This document shows, piece after piece, positions 20,624 to 28,482 of a DNA stretch of 64,000 bases. This DNA is from a virus. The stretch spans positions 1 through 64,000 of the IMG/VR virus record IMGVR_UViG_3300047476_000704; one strand, 5' to 3'. The stretch's first letter is position 1. The number at the start of each line of letters is the position of its first letter. The notes beneath the pieces are model-generated. The model saw only the letters and a list, made by a program, of their open reading frames with translations. It was not told the DNA's origin and ran no database searches. The position numbers and the translations under genes are program-made.

Positions 20624-20782
20624 ATGCAAACATCATTTACAAAAGTATTAGTTTATTCAATTGGAACATTAGTTGTTTCAGCTGCTATATTCAGTATGAC
20701 TATGGCAGGATTGAATCTTGCTGGTCAAACTGATATTACCAAAGAAGTCATTGAAGAAATGGATGATGTTTTAGGAATTTAA
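20624..20782 (+). CDS. 52-residue plus-strand membrane peptide
   Basis: The only convincing plus-strand gene in the window. An unusually good Shine-Dalgarno, GGAGG, lies five bases before the ATG. The peptide begins MQTSFTKVLVYSIGTLVVSA, contains one hydrophobic helix (residues 8-30), and ends in an acidic tail (DITKEVIEEMDDVLGI). A possible plus-strand promoter is TTTG at 20577-20580 with TATATTTA at 20596-20603, spaced slightly short. Its stop overlaps the stop of the outer-membrane protein gene on the other strand by three bases (convergent). A small membrane-acting peptide, for example an antiholin or a superinfection factor, is possible. Function unknown. Confidence 0.6.
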   Translation: MQTSFTKVLVYSIGTLVVSAAIFSMTMAGLNLAGQTDITKEVIEEMDDVLGI

Positions 20783-22365
20783 AGCATCAATCTAGAACCT
20801 ATTAAGAAATTACTCAATATTGGTGCTCCCGCAGCAGTTGATGTGTTTATCTTATAGTTGAAACTCAATCCAAACTTACGAGTAATTTTATAATCTACCG
20901 ATGTTCCCAATAGGAATCCAACATTAGTAGAGTAAGTAACCTCACCTTTCCCAGCATTAAAACTTGCACCAGGCGTCATTACGAATACTTGTGGTGATAC
21001 TGTAATCTTTTTTGATTTCTGATATGGTTTAGTCCAAAATACAACTGCTGAACTACTCATACTATAATCACTTCCAATAAATAAATTTACCAAACCTAAA
21101 TTGTAACCATATACACCATATTTTGGATTTGGTATGATGTGTGTATAACCAGCTAATGCCATATAGTTACCCGTTAAATATGCACCTGTTAGTGAATAAG
21201 AGTTCATAGAAACCATCTTACCACCTTTCATATTCATTTTTGTAATACCACCACTCAAAGCAAATTGCTTCAATGTAGACCACACCATAGAGTTTAGAGA
21301 ATAGGTTACATTACCAGCTGCTGATGAACGAGATATACCATTAGTTAGTATAACTGCAAAGTCACCTGGTGAACCTTCTGCTACCGTTAAATCTGATGCA
21401 ATTAGTAATGGATTTATGTTTTGTGCCTTTTGTTTCTTATCTTCCTTTTTTTCCTCTTTCTTTTCTTCTTTTTTAGATTCCTCTTTCTTCTCTTCCTTTT
21501 TAGATTCCGATTTAGATTCTTCTTTCTTTTCCTCACTCTTGCTTTCCGATTTTGATTCCTCTTTAGATTCGGATTTAGACTCGGATTTAGTTTCAGACTT
21601 TGTTTCTGATTTGGTTTCGGTTTTAGTTTCCGTCTTACTTTCCGAAGATGAAGATGAACTATTGGATGATGAACTACTACTACCCCCACTTGATGAAGAT
21701 GATGAACCACTACTTGCAGGTGCCGATGAAGCAGGTGCAGATGAAGATGGGGCAGGTGCTGGAGTTGGTGCCGATGTAGTTGGAGTTGGTGGTGGAGGCG
21801 GAACTGCTGCTGATGCCGCTGAACTTGCTGCACCACTTGCAGCAGATGAAGCGGCTCCACTTGCTGCTCCACTTGCAGCAGTTGATGCAGCCGAACTCGC
21901 AGCTGAACTCGCCGCACTACTTGCAGCAGATGATGCCGCATTACTAGCGGCTGAACTTGCGGCATTACTTGCAGCTTGTGATGCTGCTGAACTAGCTGCT
22001 TGAGCTGCTGCTGCCGATGCTGCTTGTGTTGCCGCTTGAGCTGCTGCTTGCTGTACTGCTTGATTTACTGTTTGTTGAACTGTTTGTTGAACTACTACAT
22101 TTGTTTCACATCCTTTGGATGAATATGCAGTATAAACCATTTGTAACCATATTTTCATTGCACCACTTGAAACTTCATCTGGTGTGAATACTCTCATTTG
22201 GTCATAAAAGGATACAAATGCGTTTCCGTTGACATAAGTAGTAGTGGCGATTTTTACCTCACCACTACACTTATCTATAAATGTTTGTGTAAATGTTTGT
22301 CCGTTAGCTTTGGAAGCTAGACAAAATATAAATAATACACTTAATAGTATTCTTAACTTTTTCAA
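20779..22365 (-). CDS. outer-membrane barrel protein with low-complexity linker
   Basis: 528 residues in four parts. A signal peptide (residues 1-22, LLSVLFIFCLASKANG) is followed by a short N-terminal domain with two Cys. A long low-complexity region comes next: Ala/Ser repeats of the AASSAAS type (about 105-190), Pro-rich (190-205), Ser-rich (205-245) and Lys/Glu/Ser-rich (245-310). The C-terminal 210 residues (SDLTVAEGSPGDFAVILTNG onward) show alternating amphipathic strands consistent with an 8-12 strand outer-membrane beta barrel, including YGVYGYNLGLVNLFIG and NVGFLLGTSVDYKI. Probably an exported surface protein whose linker spans the periplasm or the capsule. No phage-tail signature is seen. 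Confidence 0.72.
   Translation of the reverse strand: MKKLRILLSVLFIFCLASKANGQTFTQTFIDKCSGEVKIATTTYVNGNAFVSFYDQMRVFTPDEVSSGAMKIWLQMVYTAYSSKGCETNVVVQQTVQQTVNQAVQQAAAQAATQAASAAAAQAASSAASQAASNAASSAASNAASSAASSAASSAASSAASTAASGAASGAASSAASGAASSAASAAVPPPPPTPTTSAPTPAPAPSSSAPASSAPASSGSSSSSSGGSSSSSSNSSSSSSESKTETKTETKSETKSETKSESKSESKEESKSESKSEEKKEESKSESKKEEKKEESKKEEKKEEKKEDKKQKAQNINPLLIASDLTVAEGSPGDFAVILTNGISRSSAAGNVTYSLNSMVWSTLKQFALSGGITKMNMKGGKMVSMNSYSLTGAYLTGNYMALAGYTHIIPNPKYGVYGYNLGLVNLFIGSDYSMSSSAVVFWTKPYQKSKKITVSPQVFVMTPGASFNAGKGEVTYSTNVGFLLGTSVDYKITRKFGLSFNYKINTSTAAGAPILSNFLIGSRLML
21414..22090 (-). repeat. low-complexity coding repeat (Ala/Ser then Ser/Lys/Glu)
   Basis: Degenerate tandem repeats inside the outer-membrane protein gene: GCTGCAAGT-like units encoding Ala-Ala-Ser over about 21810-22060, then TCTGAATC-like units encoding Ser-Glu/Lys over about 21450-21660. 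Length variation by slippage is expected here. Confidence 0.8.
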
Positions 22366-22400
22366 TCATTAGGGTATTTGCTACCTATATAAATATAAGA

Positions 22401-25400
22401 TTAGAAATTATATCTAACACCTAATTGAATTTGCCACTTACTATTTATTTGGTCTACTGAATATGGTTTTTGTGTTGGTTTAGTAAATGAGAATGTTTCA
22501 CCACTTACTTTTGCCAATCCAACCGATGATGTGGAGTTGAATGAATTGGATACAAAATACATTTCTCCCCACTCTTTATTCAATAGATTTGTTAGGTTGA
22601 ATATATCCGCAGTTAATTGAAAACTCTTACCCACATTTTGTACTATTTTTGCATCTATCGTTGTACTCCAAGGTGTTCTTCCTCCGTTTCTTTCAGTAAA
22701 GTTTCCTTTTCTACTACTCAAATATTCATTACTATTTACAAAATCAGTAAATGCTTGTGCTTGAGTTGCGTTTGGAATATACTTTGCCACCTCATCATCT
22801 TTGAAGATATACACTAACCCCGCTGCCTGCGGATTGTTTTGTAAAGTTCCATTAACTAATCCCCAAGTAAATGGTGTTCCACTTTGTGAATTTAACACCA
22901 AAGATACTTGTGTTGTCTTAAATGATTTTGTAATTTGAGATATGATACGATGTCTAATATCAAAGTTTGAATATGCTAATTGTGGGTCATTAGGAGTTAG
23001 TGATTGATTCAATGTCCAATTACTTTCCATAGAGTTACGAATACCATTTGTTAAATCCTTTGCTACTCCGTATGTGTATGCTCCATAAACATCTAAACCA
23101 AATGGATACTTTTTAGTTACTGATGTTGTTAGTTGGTATCTATATCCTTTGTTCGTATTTGATAATAGGTATGCGTTTGATAAGTTTGAGTTTATCTTTA
23201 CCCCACTATATATTGGCATTTGTTTTTGAGTATCAAATGAATAATAAGTTGGATTATCAGTCACAATGTTGATTTGTTGGAATTTCAAATCATTTATTAC
23301 TTGCGTATATAATCCTTCTACTGAAAATTTGTATCCACCGATTGTTTTATCTACTGCCAAATTACTTCTTAATACGGATGGCATTTTGAAACCATTATCA
23401 ACTAAATCAATTTGTGTTAGATTCTTTTGTCCATTGTTGAATGCAAATGTTTTAGCACCGTCCGTAATTGGGTCTCCCACATTCTTCAAACTTGCTCTAT
23501 TGTTCAAATCAAATGAACCAAAACCAATACCATCATTGTAGTATGCGTATCCCAACCAAGCAAATGGTATTCTACCTACGAACACACCACTACCACCTCT
23601 TACAACTAAATCATTATCCAACTTCCAATTGAATCCAAAACGAGGAGAGATGTTGATGTTGTTAAAGTAATCGTTTGTATATTGTGTTGGTGTTTGTGAA
23701 CTTAATGTAGGTTTGTTTGGTAAGTTTGTATAATCAAAACGAATGCCAGGTGATAGTTTTAAGTTTCCTAATTGGATTTCATCTTGCACATATCCACTTA
23801 ATAAATTTATATCAAATTGTGCATATGGATTATTGAATATATAATCTCTATCGTTGTTTTGGAAACCATAGAAACCTCTTACTCTATTTACTTTTCCAAC
23901 TAAATAATCATCAACTGATTTGTAAGCAATTCTACCATTCCAACTATTTACAAAACCATAATCAATTTTGTAGAACTCATTATGTGTTCCAATTAAGAAT
24001 GAATGATTACCAACTGAAAAGTTAAAGTTGTTTGTAAACTCAAATGTTTTTTGTTTTAAGTTAAAGATAGTTGCTTCTCTTTCGTTTCCAATAAAGATAG
24101 TTCCACCATTGTATGCAATCTCCGTTTGTGGGAAGCCAAAGTTCTCACTTAAAGGAGTTCTATAATCGTGGATGTTGGTGTATCCCAAAATCAAAGAGTT
24201 AGATGCCGAACCTAAATGTGAACGCAACTCCATCACAGTTGATGATTGATTTACATTCTGTCTAAAATCTTGCGAACCAAAACGGAAATTTGCTGCATCT
24301 CTTTCTAAATTGGTAGCATCTGAAATTGTAGTATTGTTTCTCAATGTCAATTGATTGTTATCATTGATATTCCAATCCAATCTATTGAAGAATTTTTTAG
24401 AATTAGAACTGATACTGTAATCTTTGTAATCACCAACATTGTAACCATATTTAGTTTGAGTGTAATCACTTATCTTCTTTGCAGTAATCTCATCTATTAA
24501 ACCACCAGAGTTTACCCCATAGAATACAGGTTCGTTACGATGTGTGATTTCTTCGTTAGTAAATAAAAATAGTTTATTTTTGATTAAAGGTAATCCAATA
24601 CGGAATCCAGTCTGCGCATCTACATAATCCGATGTTGTATTGAATCCTGCTAGCGCCCCATTTCTACCGAATCCGTATATAGAACCTTTAATATCGTTTG
24701 TACCACTACGAGTAATTGCGTTGATTGAACCCCCTACAAAGTTTCCAACCTTTACATCATATGGTGCTATATAAACTTGTATATCTTGTATTGCATCTAC
24801 TGATATTGGAGATGTACGAGTTGATGAACCAGGCATACCAGATGTACCACCCTGTCCTCCCAATGATGGAGAGAATCCAATTGCATCGTTATTGATTGTA
24901 CCATCTATTGTTACATTGTTATAACGAAAGTTTGTACCTGCAAATGAATTGTTTACCGATTGTGGAACTAACTTTGTGAAATCAGTAATTGCTCTACTCA
25001 ATGTAGGAACTGATTTAAGTTTTTCTTCTCCCAAATAAATACCAGCACCAGTCTTTGTACCACCTTTGGTAGCGGTTACTACTACTTCATTTAATTGTGT
25101 TGTTTCTTCTTCTAATTGAATATCTAAATCATTAGAACCTAATGTTAAATAAACACCATCTTTTTCTAATCCTTTATATCCCACCGATGTTACCTTTATT
25201 TTATAAGGTCCACCAGTATTAGCATTAAATATGTGAAAAGTACCATTTACATCTGCGGATGCTCCGTATTTTGTACCAGTAGATGTAAGTGTGATTTGAA
25301 TTGTGGAACCAGGTAGTGTTTCTCCCTTCTTATCTTTGATTGTTCCGTTGATTGATGAATTTGTAACTTGTGAGATTGCTGATGTAGAAATCAACAATGC

Positions 25401-25424
25401 TAAAAATAAAAATAGTTTCCTCAT
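22401..25424 (-). CDS. TonB-dependent outer-membrane receptor (Oar/SusC-like)
   Basis: 1007 residues, full length for the family. Signal peptide (1-18, LFLFLALLISTSAIS), carboxypeptidase-regulatory-like domain (about 22-105, INGTIKDKKGETLPGSTI), TonB-box-like NEVVVTATKGG at about 115, plug domain (to about 240) with FAGTNFRYNNVTIDGTINN and GGSINAITRSGTNDIKGS, then a beta barrel ending in the terminal Phe (IQLGVRYNF) recognised by the BAM machinery. No frameshifts. This protein class imports large substrates through the outer membrane of Bacteroidota using host TonB. Its presence inside a lytic-type replication region is striking. It may replace a host receptor, for superinfection exclusion or nutrient uptake. 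The role is inference. Confidence 0.92.
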   Translation of the reverse strand: MRKLFLFLALLISTSAISQVTNSSINGTIKDKKGETLPGSTIQITLTSTGTKYGASADVNGTFHIFNANTGGPYKIKVTSVGYKGLEKDGVYLTLGSNDLDIQLEEETTQLNEVVVTATKGGTKTGAGIYLGEEKLKSVPTLSRAITDFTKLVPQSVNNSFAGTNFRYNNVTIDGTINNDAIGFSPSLGGQGGTSGMPGSSTRTSPISVDAIQDIQVYIAPYDVKVGNFVGGSINAITRSGTNDIKGSIYGFGRNGALAGFNTTSDYVDAQTGFRIGLPLIKNKLFLFTNEEITHRNEPVFYGVNSGGLIDEITAKKISDYTQTKYGYNVGDYKDYSISSNSKKFFNRLDWNINDNNQLTLRNNTTISDATNLERDAANFRFGSQDFRQNVNQSSTVMELRSHLGSASNSLILGYTNIHDYRTPLSENFGFPQTEIAYNGGTIFIGNEREATIFNLKQKTFEFTNNFNFSVGNHSFLIGTHNEFYKIDYGFVNSWNGRIAYKSVDDYLVGKVNRVRGFYGFQNNDRDYIFNNPYAQFDINLLSGYVQDEIQLGNLKLSPGIRFDYTNLPNKPTLSSQTPTQYTNDYFNNINISPRFGFNWKLDNDLVVRGGSGVFVGRIPFAWLGYAYYNDGIGFGSFDLNNRASLKNVGDPITDGAKTFAFNNGQKNLTQIDLVDNGFKMPSVLRSNLAVDKTIGGYKFSVEGLYTQVINDLKFQQINIVTDNPTYYSFDTQKQMPIYSGVKINSNLSNAYLLSNTNKGYRYQLTTSVTKKYPFGLDVYGAYTYGVAKDLTNGIRNSMESNWTLNQSLTPNDPQLAYSNFDIRHRIISQITKSFKTTQVSLVLNSQSGTPFTWGLVNGTLQNNPQAAGLVYIFKDDEVAKYIPNATQAQAFTDFVNSNEYLSSRKGNFTERNGGRTPWSTTIDAKIVQNVGKSFQLTADIFNLTNLLNKEWGEMYFVSNSFNSTSSVGLAKVSGETFSFTKPTQKPYSVDQINSKWQIQLGVRYNF

Positions 25425-25501
25425 TATTGTGTTTTTTGTTCAACAATAAGTAGGAAACTATCTGATTAAAATACCATTTTGTATGTTACCAAATTGTTAA
25501 A

Positions 25502-26221
25502 TTACTTCGGAAACTTACCTTTCTTTATCATACGAAGAAGAATACGAGCACAAGCAATATCCAATGCTTTCTTTGTAGATGTACCAATAGTAGATTGGTT
25601 GAACTTAACATCCGATAAGTTATCATCATTCAATAGTGATAGTTCACGAGTTGTAGTTGCTTCACCTAAACCAGATGCTCCAAATATCTCACCAGTTTCT
25701 GCATCTGTGAATCTAACTTGCAAACCTAAACGAGTAACCATTTTGTTTTTAACACCATCTTTCATATTGATTGTTTCATCCTCACTAACAGAGAAATCAT
25801 ATACTTCAATAGATACAAAATAATGTGCTAATCTAATCTTACCTCTACCATCTAACTTATCTTGGGAAATGCCCGCTTGAGAAGCTTGATATTGTTTAAC
25901 CATTCTATTTTTGATTTCGGTTTTGTCCTCTGTAAAAGTAAAACGATTGAGATTTTCAAGGTATTCCATAGATATGTTCGCCACACCAAGACCCACCTTC
26001 TTTTCTTTAAGTTCCGGATATTGTTCCAATATTTCATCACTAATTCCACATTTTAAGATTTGAATTGGAATCGTTGGACCATCATAGTCCATCAACTCAC
26101 TTATGTCCACTTTTGTTTCAAAACTCGCTTTGTAGTTTTCCGTAGTAGTCTTCCCAACCACCTGTCCCTTCACAACGAAGGTCATTAATCCCATTGCTAA
26201 AATTAGAAATATATTTTTCAT
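25502..26221 (-). CDS. CsgG-like secretion channel protein
   Basis: 239 residues. Signal peptide (1-19, LILAMGLMTFVVKG) without a lipobox Cys. The body resembles CsgG family proteins: VGLGVANISMEYLENLNRF, a paired VRFTDAETGEIFGASGLGEA, and a C-terminal helix TKKALDIACARILLRMIKKG. CsgG forms an outer-membrane pore that exports curli subunits. CsgG-like genes are known in T4-like marine phages. Here it lies immediately upstream (in transcription order) of the TonB-dependent receptor and near secreted cohesin/dockerin proteins. The lipobox typical of CsgG is missing, so membrane insertion would differ. Confidence 0.7.
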   Translation of the reverse strand: MKNIFLILAMGLMTFVVKGQVVGKTTTENYKASFETKVDISELMDYDGPTIPIQILKCGISDEILEQYPELKEKKVGLGVANISMEYLENLNRFTFTEDKTEIKNRMVKQYQASQAGISQDKLDGRGKIRLAHYFVSIEVYDFSVSEDETINMKDGVKNKMVTRLGLQVRFTDAETGEIFGASGLGEATTTRELSLLNDDNLSDVKFNQSTIGTSTKKALDIACARILLRMIKKGKFPK

Positions 26222-26268
26222 TACCTTATAGTTTTTTGTTTTCTATAAGTATATAAAAAAAGGATAAG

Positions 26269-26688
26269 TTAAATAAGTGATTTGAATAAATTTATGGCTT
26301 CTTCAATATCATCTACAATTTTATCACCAACTATAAACTTATTTGTATGTTGATTATAAACAATAGATGGAACATTTCCAATCACTAATCTATTATCCAA
26401 ATTCTCAATAGGTGTAACAACTCTCAAATTATCTATATTGTTGTTTTTACGATTTCTATCAATATGGTCAACTTGTAAGTTACGAGGTATAATTCCTTGC
26501 CATGCTTCTATCACCAATCTATGAACCAATTCCCCCTTTGCTATTTTATCCTTTCTAACATTTAATATTTCATATCCTTTGGGATGCATTCTTTTTTTAA
26601 GTATTCTACCTGTTTTATTATTACGAATATTTCCGTTATTTGAAATATCATAATTAGTATATACCGGATGTGTTCTATATTGTTCCAT
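26269..26688 (-). CDS. HNH homing endonuclease
   Basis: 139 residues. A NUMOD4-like start, EQYRTHPVYTNYDISNNGNI, is followed by an HNH core: VHRLVIEAW, LQVDHIDRNRKNNNIDNLRV. It resembles the HNH_3 family of free-standing homing endonucleases in T4-like phages. The start was set at MEQYRTHP because the preceding 12 codons are hydrophobic and lie in an AT-rich promoter-like leader. It sits as an insertion between the holin-like gene and the CsgG-like gene, downstream of a terminator. Confidence 0.88.
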   Translation of the reverse strand: MEQYRTHPVYTNYDISNNGNIRNNKTGRILKKRMHPKGYEILNVRKDKIAKGELVHRLVIEAWQGIIPRNLQVDHIDRNRKNNNIDNLRVVTPIENLDNRLVIGNVPSIVYNQHTNKFIVGDKIVDDIEEAINLFKSLI

Positions 26689-26712
26689 GTATATAAATAT
26701 AGGTATATAAAA

Positions 26713-26741
26713 AAAGGGAAACATTTTTTTTGTTTCCCTTT
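26713..26741 (-). terminator. Rho-independent terminator
   Basis: Stem AAAGGGAAACA/TGTTTCCCTTT with an A-rich loop and a following T run on the minus strand, ten bases after the stop of the 99-residue membrane protein. Confidence 0.85.
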
Positions 26742-26750
26742 TTCAATAGA

Positions 26751-27050
26751 TTATCCTAATTCTTCTTCTTCTTTAATTGGTTCTGGTTGAATACTATCCA
26801 AATGTGCCAATTTATCATTTTCAGCTTTCTTATTAACAAACTTGTCAACCGATGCTATACCAAATGAACCTAATGTTATGGTTAGGAAACCATTAAAGAT
26901 ATACTCATTGATAAGTAATTCCTTACCCATATATCCAGTTATTAAATCAACTGCGATTGCTATTACCATTACACCGAATGATGCAAATCCAACAACTGAT
27001 TTTTCGTTGATGTTATTATCATCATCAAACAATTCTTTAAAAAAACCCAT
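26751..27050 (-). CDS. small two-helix membrane protein, holin-like
   Basis: 99 residues. Two hydrophobic helices (about 18-38, VVGFASFGVMVIAIAVDLI, and 47-68, NGFLTITLGSFGIASV) separated by a short polar loop, with a charged C-terminal tail. The size and topology fit class II holins. A second holin-like gene directly follows upstream, and pairs of such proteins can form holin/antiholin sets. No lysin is recognised next to it, so the lysis role is not proven. Confidence 0.55.
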   Translation of the reverse strand: MGFFKELFDDDNNINEKSVVGFASFGVMVIAIAVDLITGYMGKELLINEYIFNGFLTITLGSFGIASVDKFVNKKAENDKLAHLDSIQPEPIKEEEELG

Positions 27051-27071
27051 AGTTACTCCCCTTAATTTTAA

Positions 27072-27419
27072 TTAATCTATATTATGATGTGCTTCATCAT
27101 TTTCAGGGGATGCTGCTGCTCCGCCTGTGTTTGATAAGGATACACCGTCTTCCTCGTCCATTTTCTGAACTAACATTTTATCTTTGTCTGTATCTGAAAA
27201 CCAGTAATCTATAATCTTACCATAAGAACCAATAAATGCTCCTAACAATAACATTAACAATTCTTTCCATTCGCCAGCAATAGTAGTTCCCAATGATATA
27301 GCAGTAAATATACCAGCTATTATTAACATGAAACCACCCAATACCATAGCAGTGATGAGCCATCTACGCATCATCATTGCATTTAATAATTTCTTAAACC
27401 CGTCCGGCTGCTGTTCCAT
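27072..27419 (-). CDS. small membrane protein, holin-like
   Basis: 115 residues. Hydrophobic helices at about 18-45 and 52-72 (WKELLMLLLGAFIGSYGKII), then an acidic tail with DKMLVQKMDEEDGVSL. This pattern of two helices followed by DYWF and an acidic, Gly/Ala-rich end recurs in small membrane proteins of T4-like marine phages. Adjacent membrane and exported proteins suggest it is part of the envelope cassette, or a holin. Confidence 0.55.
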   Translation of the reverse strand: MEQQPDGFKKLLNAMMMRRWLITAMVLGGFMLIIAGIFTAISLGTTIAGEWKELLMLLLGAFIGSYGKIIDYWFSDTDKDKMLVQKMDEEDGVSLSNTGGAAASPENDEAHHNID

Positions 27420-27422
27420 ATT

Positions 27423-27743
27423 TTACCAAGCTGCTGGTTTCTCTTTGAACTCGTCTGCTTCTTTTTTAGGTTTAGGAGCAGGTGCTGGCGCTGGTTGTGC
27501 ATTTCCACCGGCTGCTTTTTCTTTGATGATAACTGTTTTACCACCACTTGCAGCTTGTTGTTGTGCTTGATTTTGTGTAATGTTAATTACAGGTGCCGCT
27601 GCTGGTTGTACAGCTGGTTGCTCACCACCTCCAAACATTTGTGAACCTAACCAAGCTCCGCCTGCGGTTACAATTGTTCCTACTGTGCCTATGATTGTTT
27701 TAACCAATCCTGACATTGTTCCATCGTTTGATTCTTCTGACAT
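27423..27743 (-). CDS. small membrane protein with Ala/Pro/Gln-rich tail
   Basis: 106 residues. One hydrophobic segment (about 12-36, GLVKTIIGTVGTIVTAGGAW) is followed by a Gln/Ala-rich stretch (residues 45-70) and a Pro/Lys-rich end (PAPAPAPKPKKEADEF). No recognised domain. The layout suggests an anchor with an extended, flexible periplasmic or extracellular tail. Three bases from the next gene, same transcript as the exported proteins. Confidence 0.5.
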   Translation of the reverse strand: MSEESNDGTMSGLVKTIIGTVGTIVTAGGAWLGSQMFGGGEQPAVQPAAAPVINITQNQAQQQAASGGKTVIIKEKAAGGNAQPAPAPAPKPKKEADEFKEKPAAW

Positions 27744-27767
27744 AATCTTTGTTTTTGTAAGTTGTTA

Positions 27768-28136
27768 TTATAATTTATTAAAATCCGTAATTCCTATTTG
27801 TACTCCTTTTTCATCAAATAGTGCAATTCTATATGCAGATGCTGGTAATGCTGATGTATATACTTTAAGTACATTATCTCCCGCCGTTACATCAACTTCT
27901 TCTTTTGATACCACTCTGTTTGCTATGTTAAATATCTTTACAGTAAATTTACCATTCTTTTCCGTCTTTACATTCATTGCAACTTCGTTTGTTACAAATG
28001 CTGTCTGTAATTTAATACCAACTTTATCTGCCATTTTAAGTTCCTGTGCAACTTCCATTCTTGGTACAAATGATTCTTCGTTTTGGCAAGATACTAATAA
28101 TGTAGTTATTGCTGCTAATATAAGTATTTTTTTCAT
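27768..28136 (-). CDS. lipoprotein with beta-sandwich tail
   Basis: 122 residues. Lipobox LVSC at residue 17 after the signal ILILAAITTLLVS. The last 60 residues, KFTVKIFNIANRVVSKEEVD onward, ending in YRIALFDEKGVQIG, resemble the type IX secretion C-terminal sorting domain fold (VKIYNI...G..V pattern) found in Bacteroidota. The upstream neighbour is a clear paralogue. A protein carrying both a lipobox and a sorting-like fold is odd, so the fold may simply be a beta-sandwich adaptor. Confidence 0.6.
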   Translation of the reverse strand: MKKILILAAITTLLVSCQNEESFVPRMEVAQELKMADKVGIKLQTAFVTNEVAMNVKTEKNGKFTVKIFNIANRVVSKEEVDVTAGDNVLKVYTSALPASAYRIALFDEKGVQIGITDFNKL

Positions 28137-28137
28137 T

Positions 28138-28482
28138 TTATTTTATTATTATTGTTGTTTTTCCTATTTGATTTTTAGCAACATCTTCCAATAACACATA
28201 TAAATATCTACTTTGTAACGATTTCGTATAAATCTTTTTTACATTTTCTCCAGCTTGCCCAACAAATCTTTCTCTACTGATTACTTGATTTGTTTGATTA
28301 TCTATTAAAGTTAGTGTATGGATACCATTTTTTGGTAAATTAAAATGTATAGATTGTCCGTTTGTTACCATACTTTCCTTTACACTAAATATATTAGTTT
28401 TTGCCATAACTTCCAACATTTCTATTTCAGGTCCACTACATCCAATCAAAAATAAAAACGATATGTATAATAATTTTTTCAT
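28138..28482 (-). CDS. lipoprotein, paralogue of downstream gene
   Basis: 114 residues. Lipobox LIGC at residue 15 after LLYISFLFLIG. The rest parallels the downstream lipoprotein: HTLTLIDNQTNQVISRERFV, then NVKKIYTKSLQSRYLYVLLE. The two form a lipoprotein pair directly downstream of the lectin/dockerin gene, with one-base spacing. They could anchor or assist the large exported proteins at the outer membrane, which is inference. Confidence 0.6.
   Translation of the reverse strand: MKKLLYISFLFLIGCSGPEIEMLEVMAKTNIFSVKESMVTNGQSIHFNLPKNGIHTLTLIDNQTNQVISRERFVGQAGENVKKIYTKSLQSRYLYVLLEDVAKNQIGKTTIIIK

Noticed and set aside
21416-22003. 195-residue plus-strand open frame opposite the low-complexity tract
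   Set aside because: Shadow of the Ala/Ser and Ser/Lys/Glu repeats of the outer-membrane protein on the other strand.
26269-26724. Longer start for the HNH gene at 26724
   Set aside because: The added residues are hydrophobic and derive from AT-rich leader; the ATG at 26688 matches the family start.
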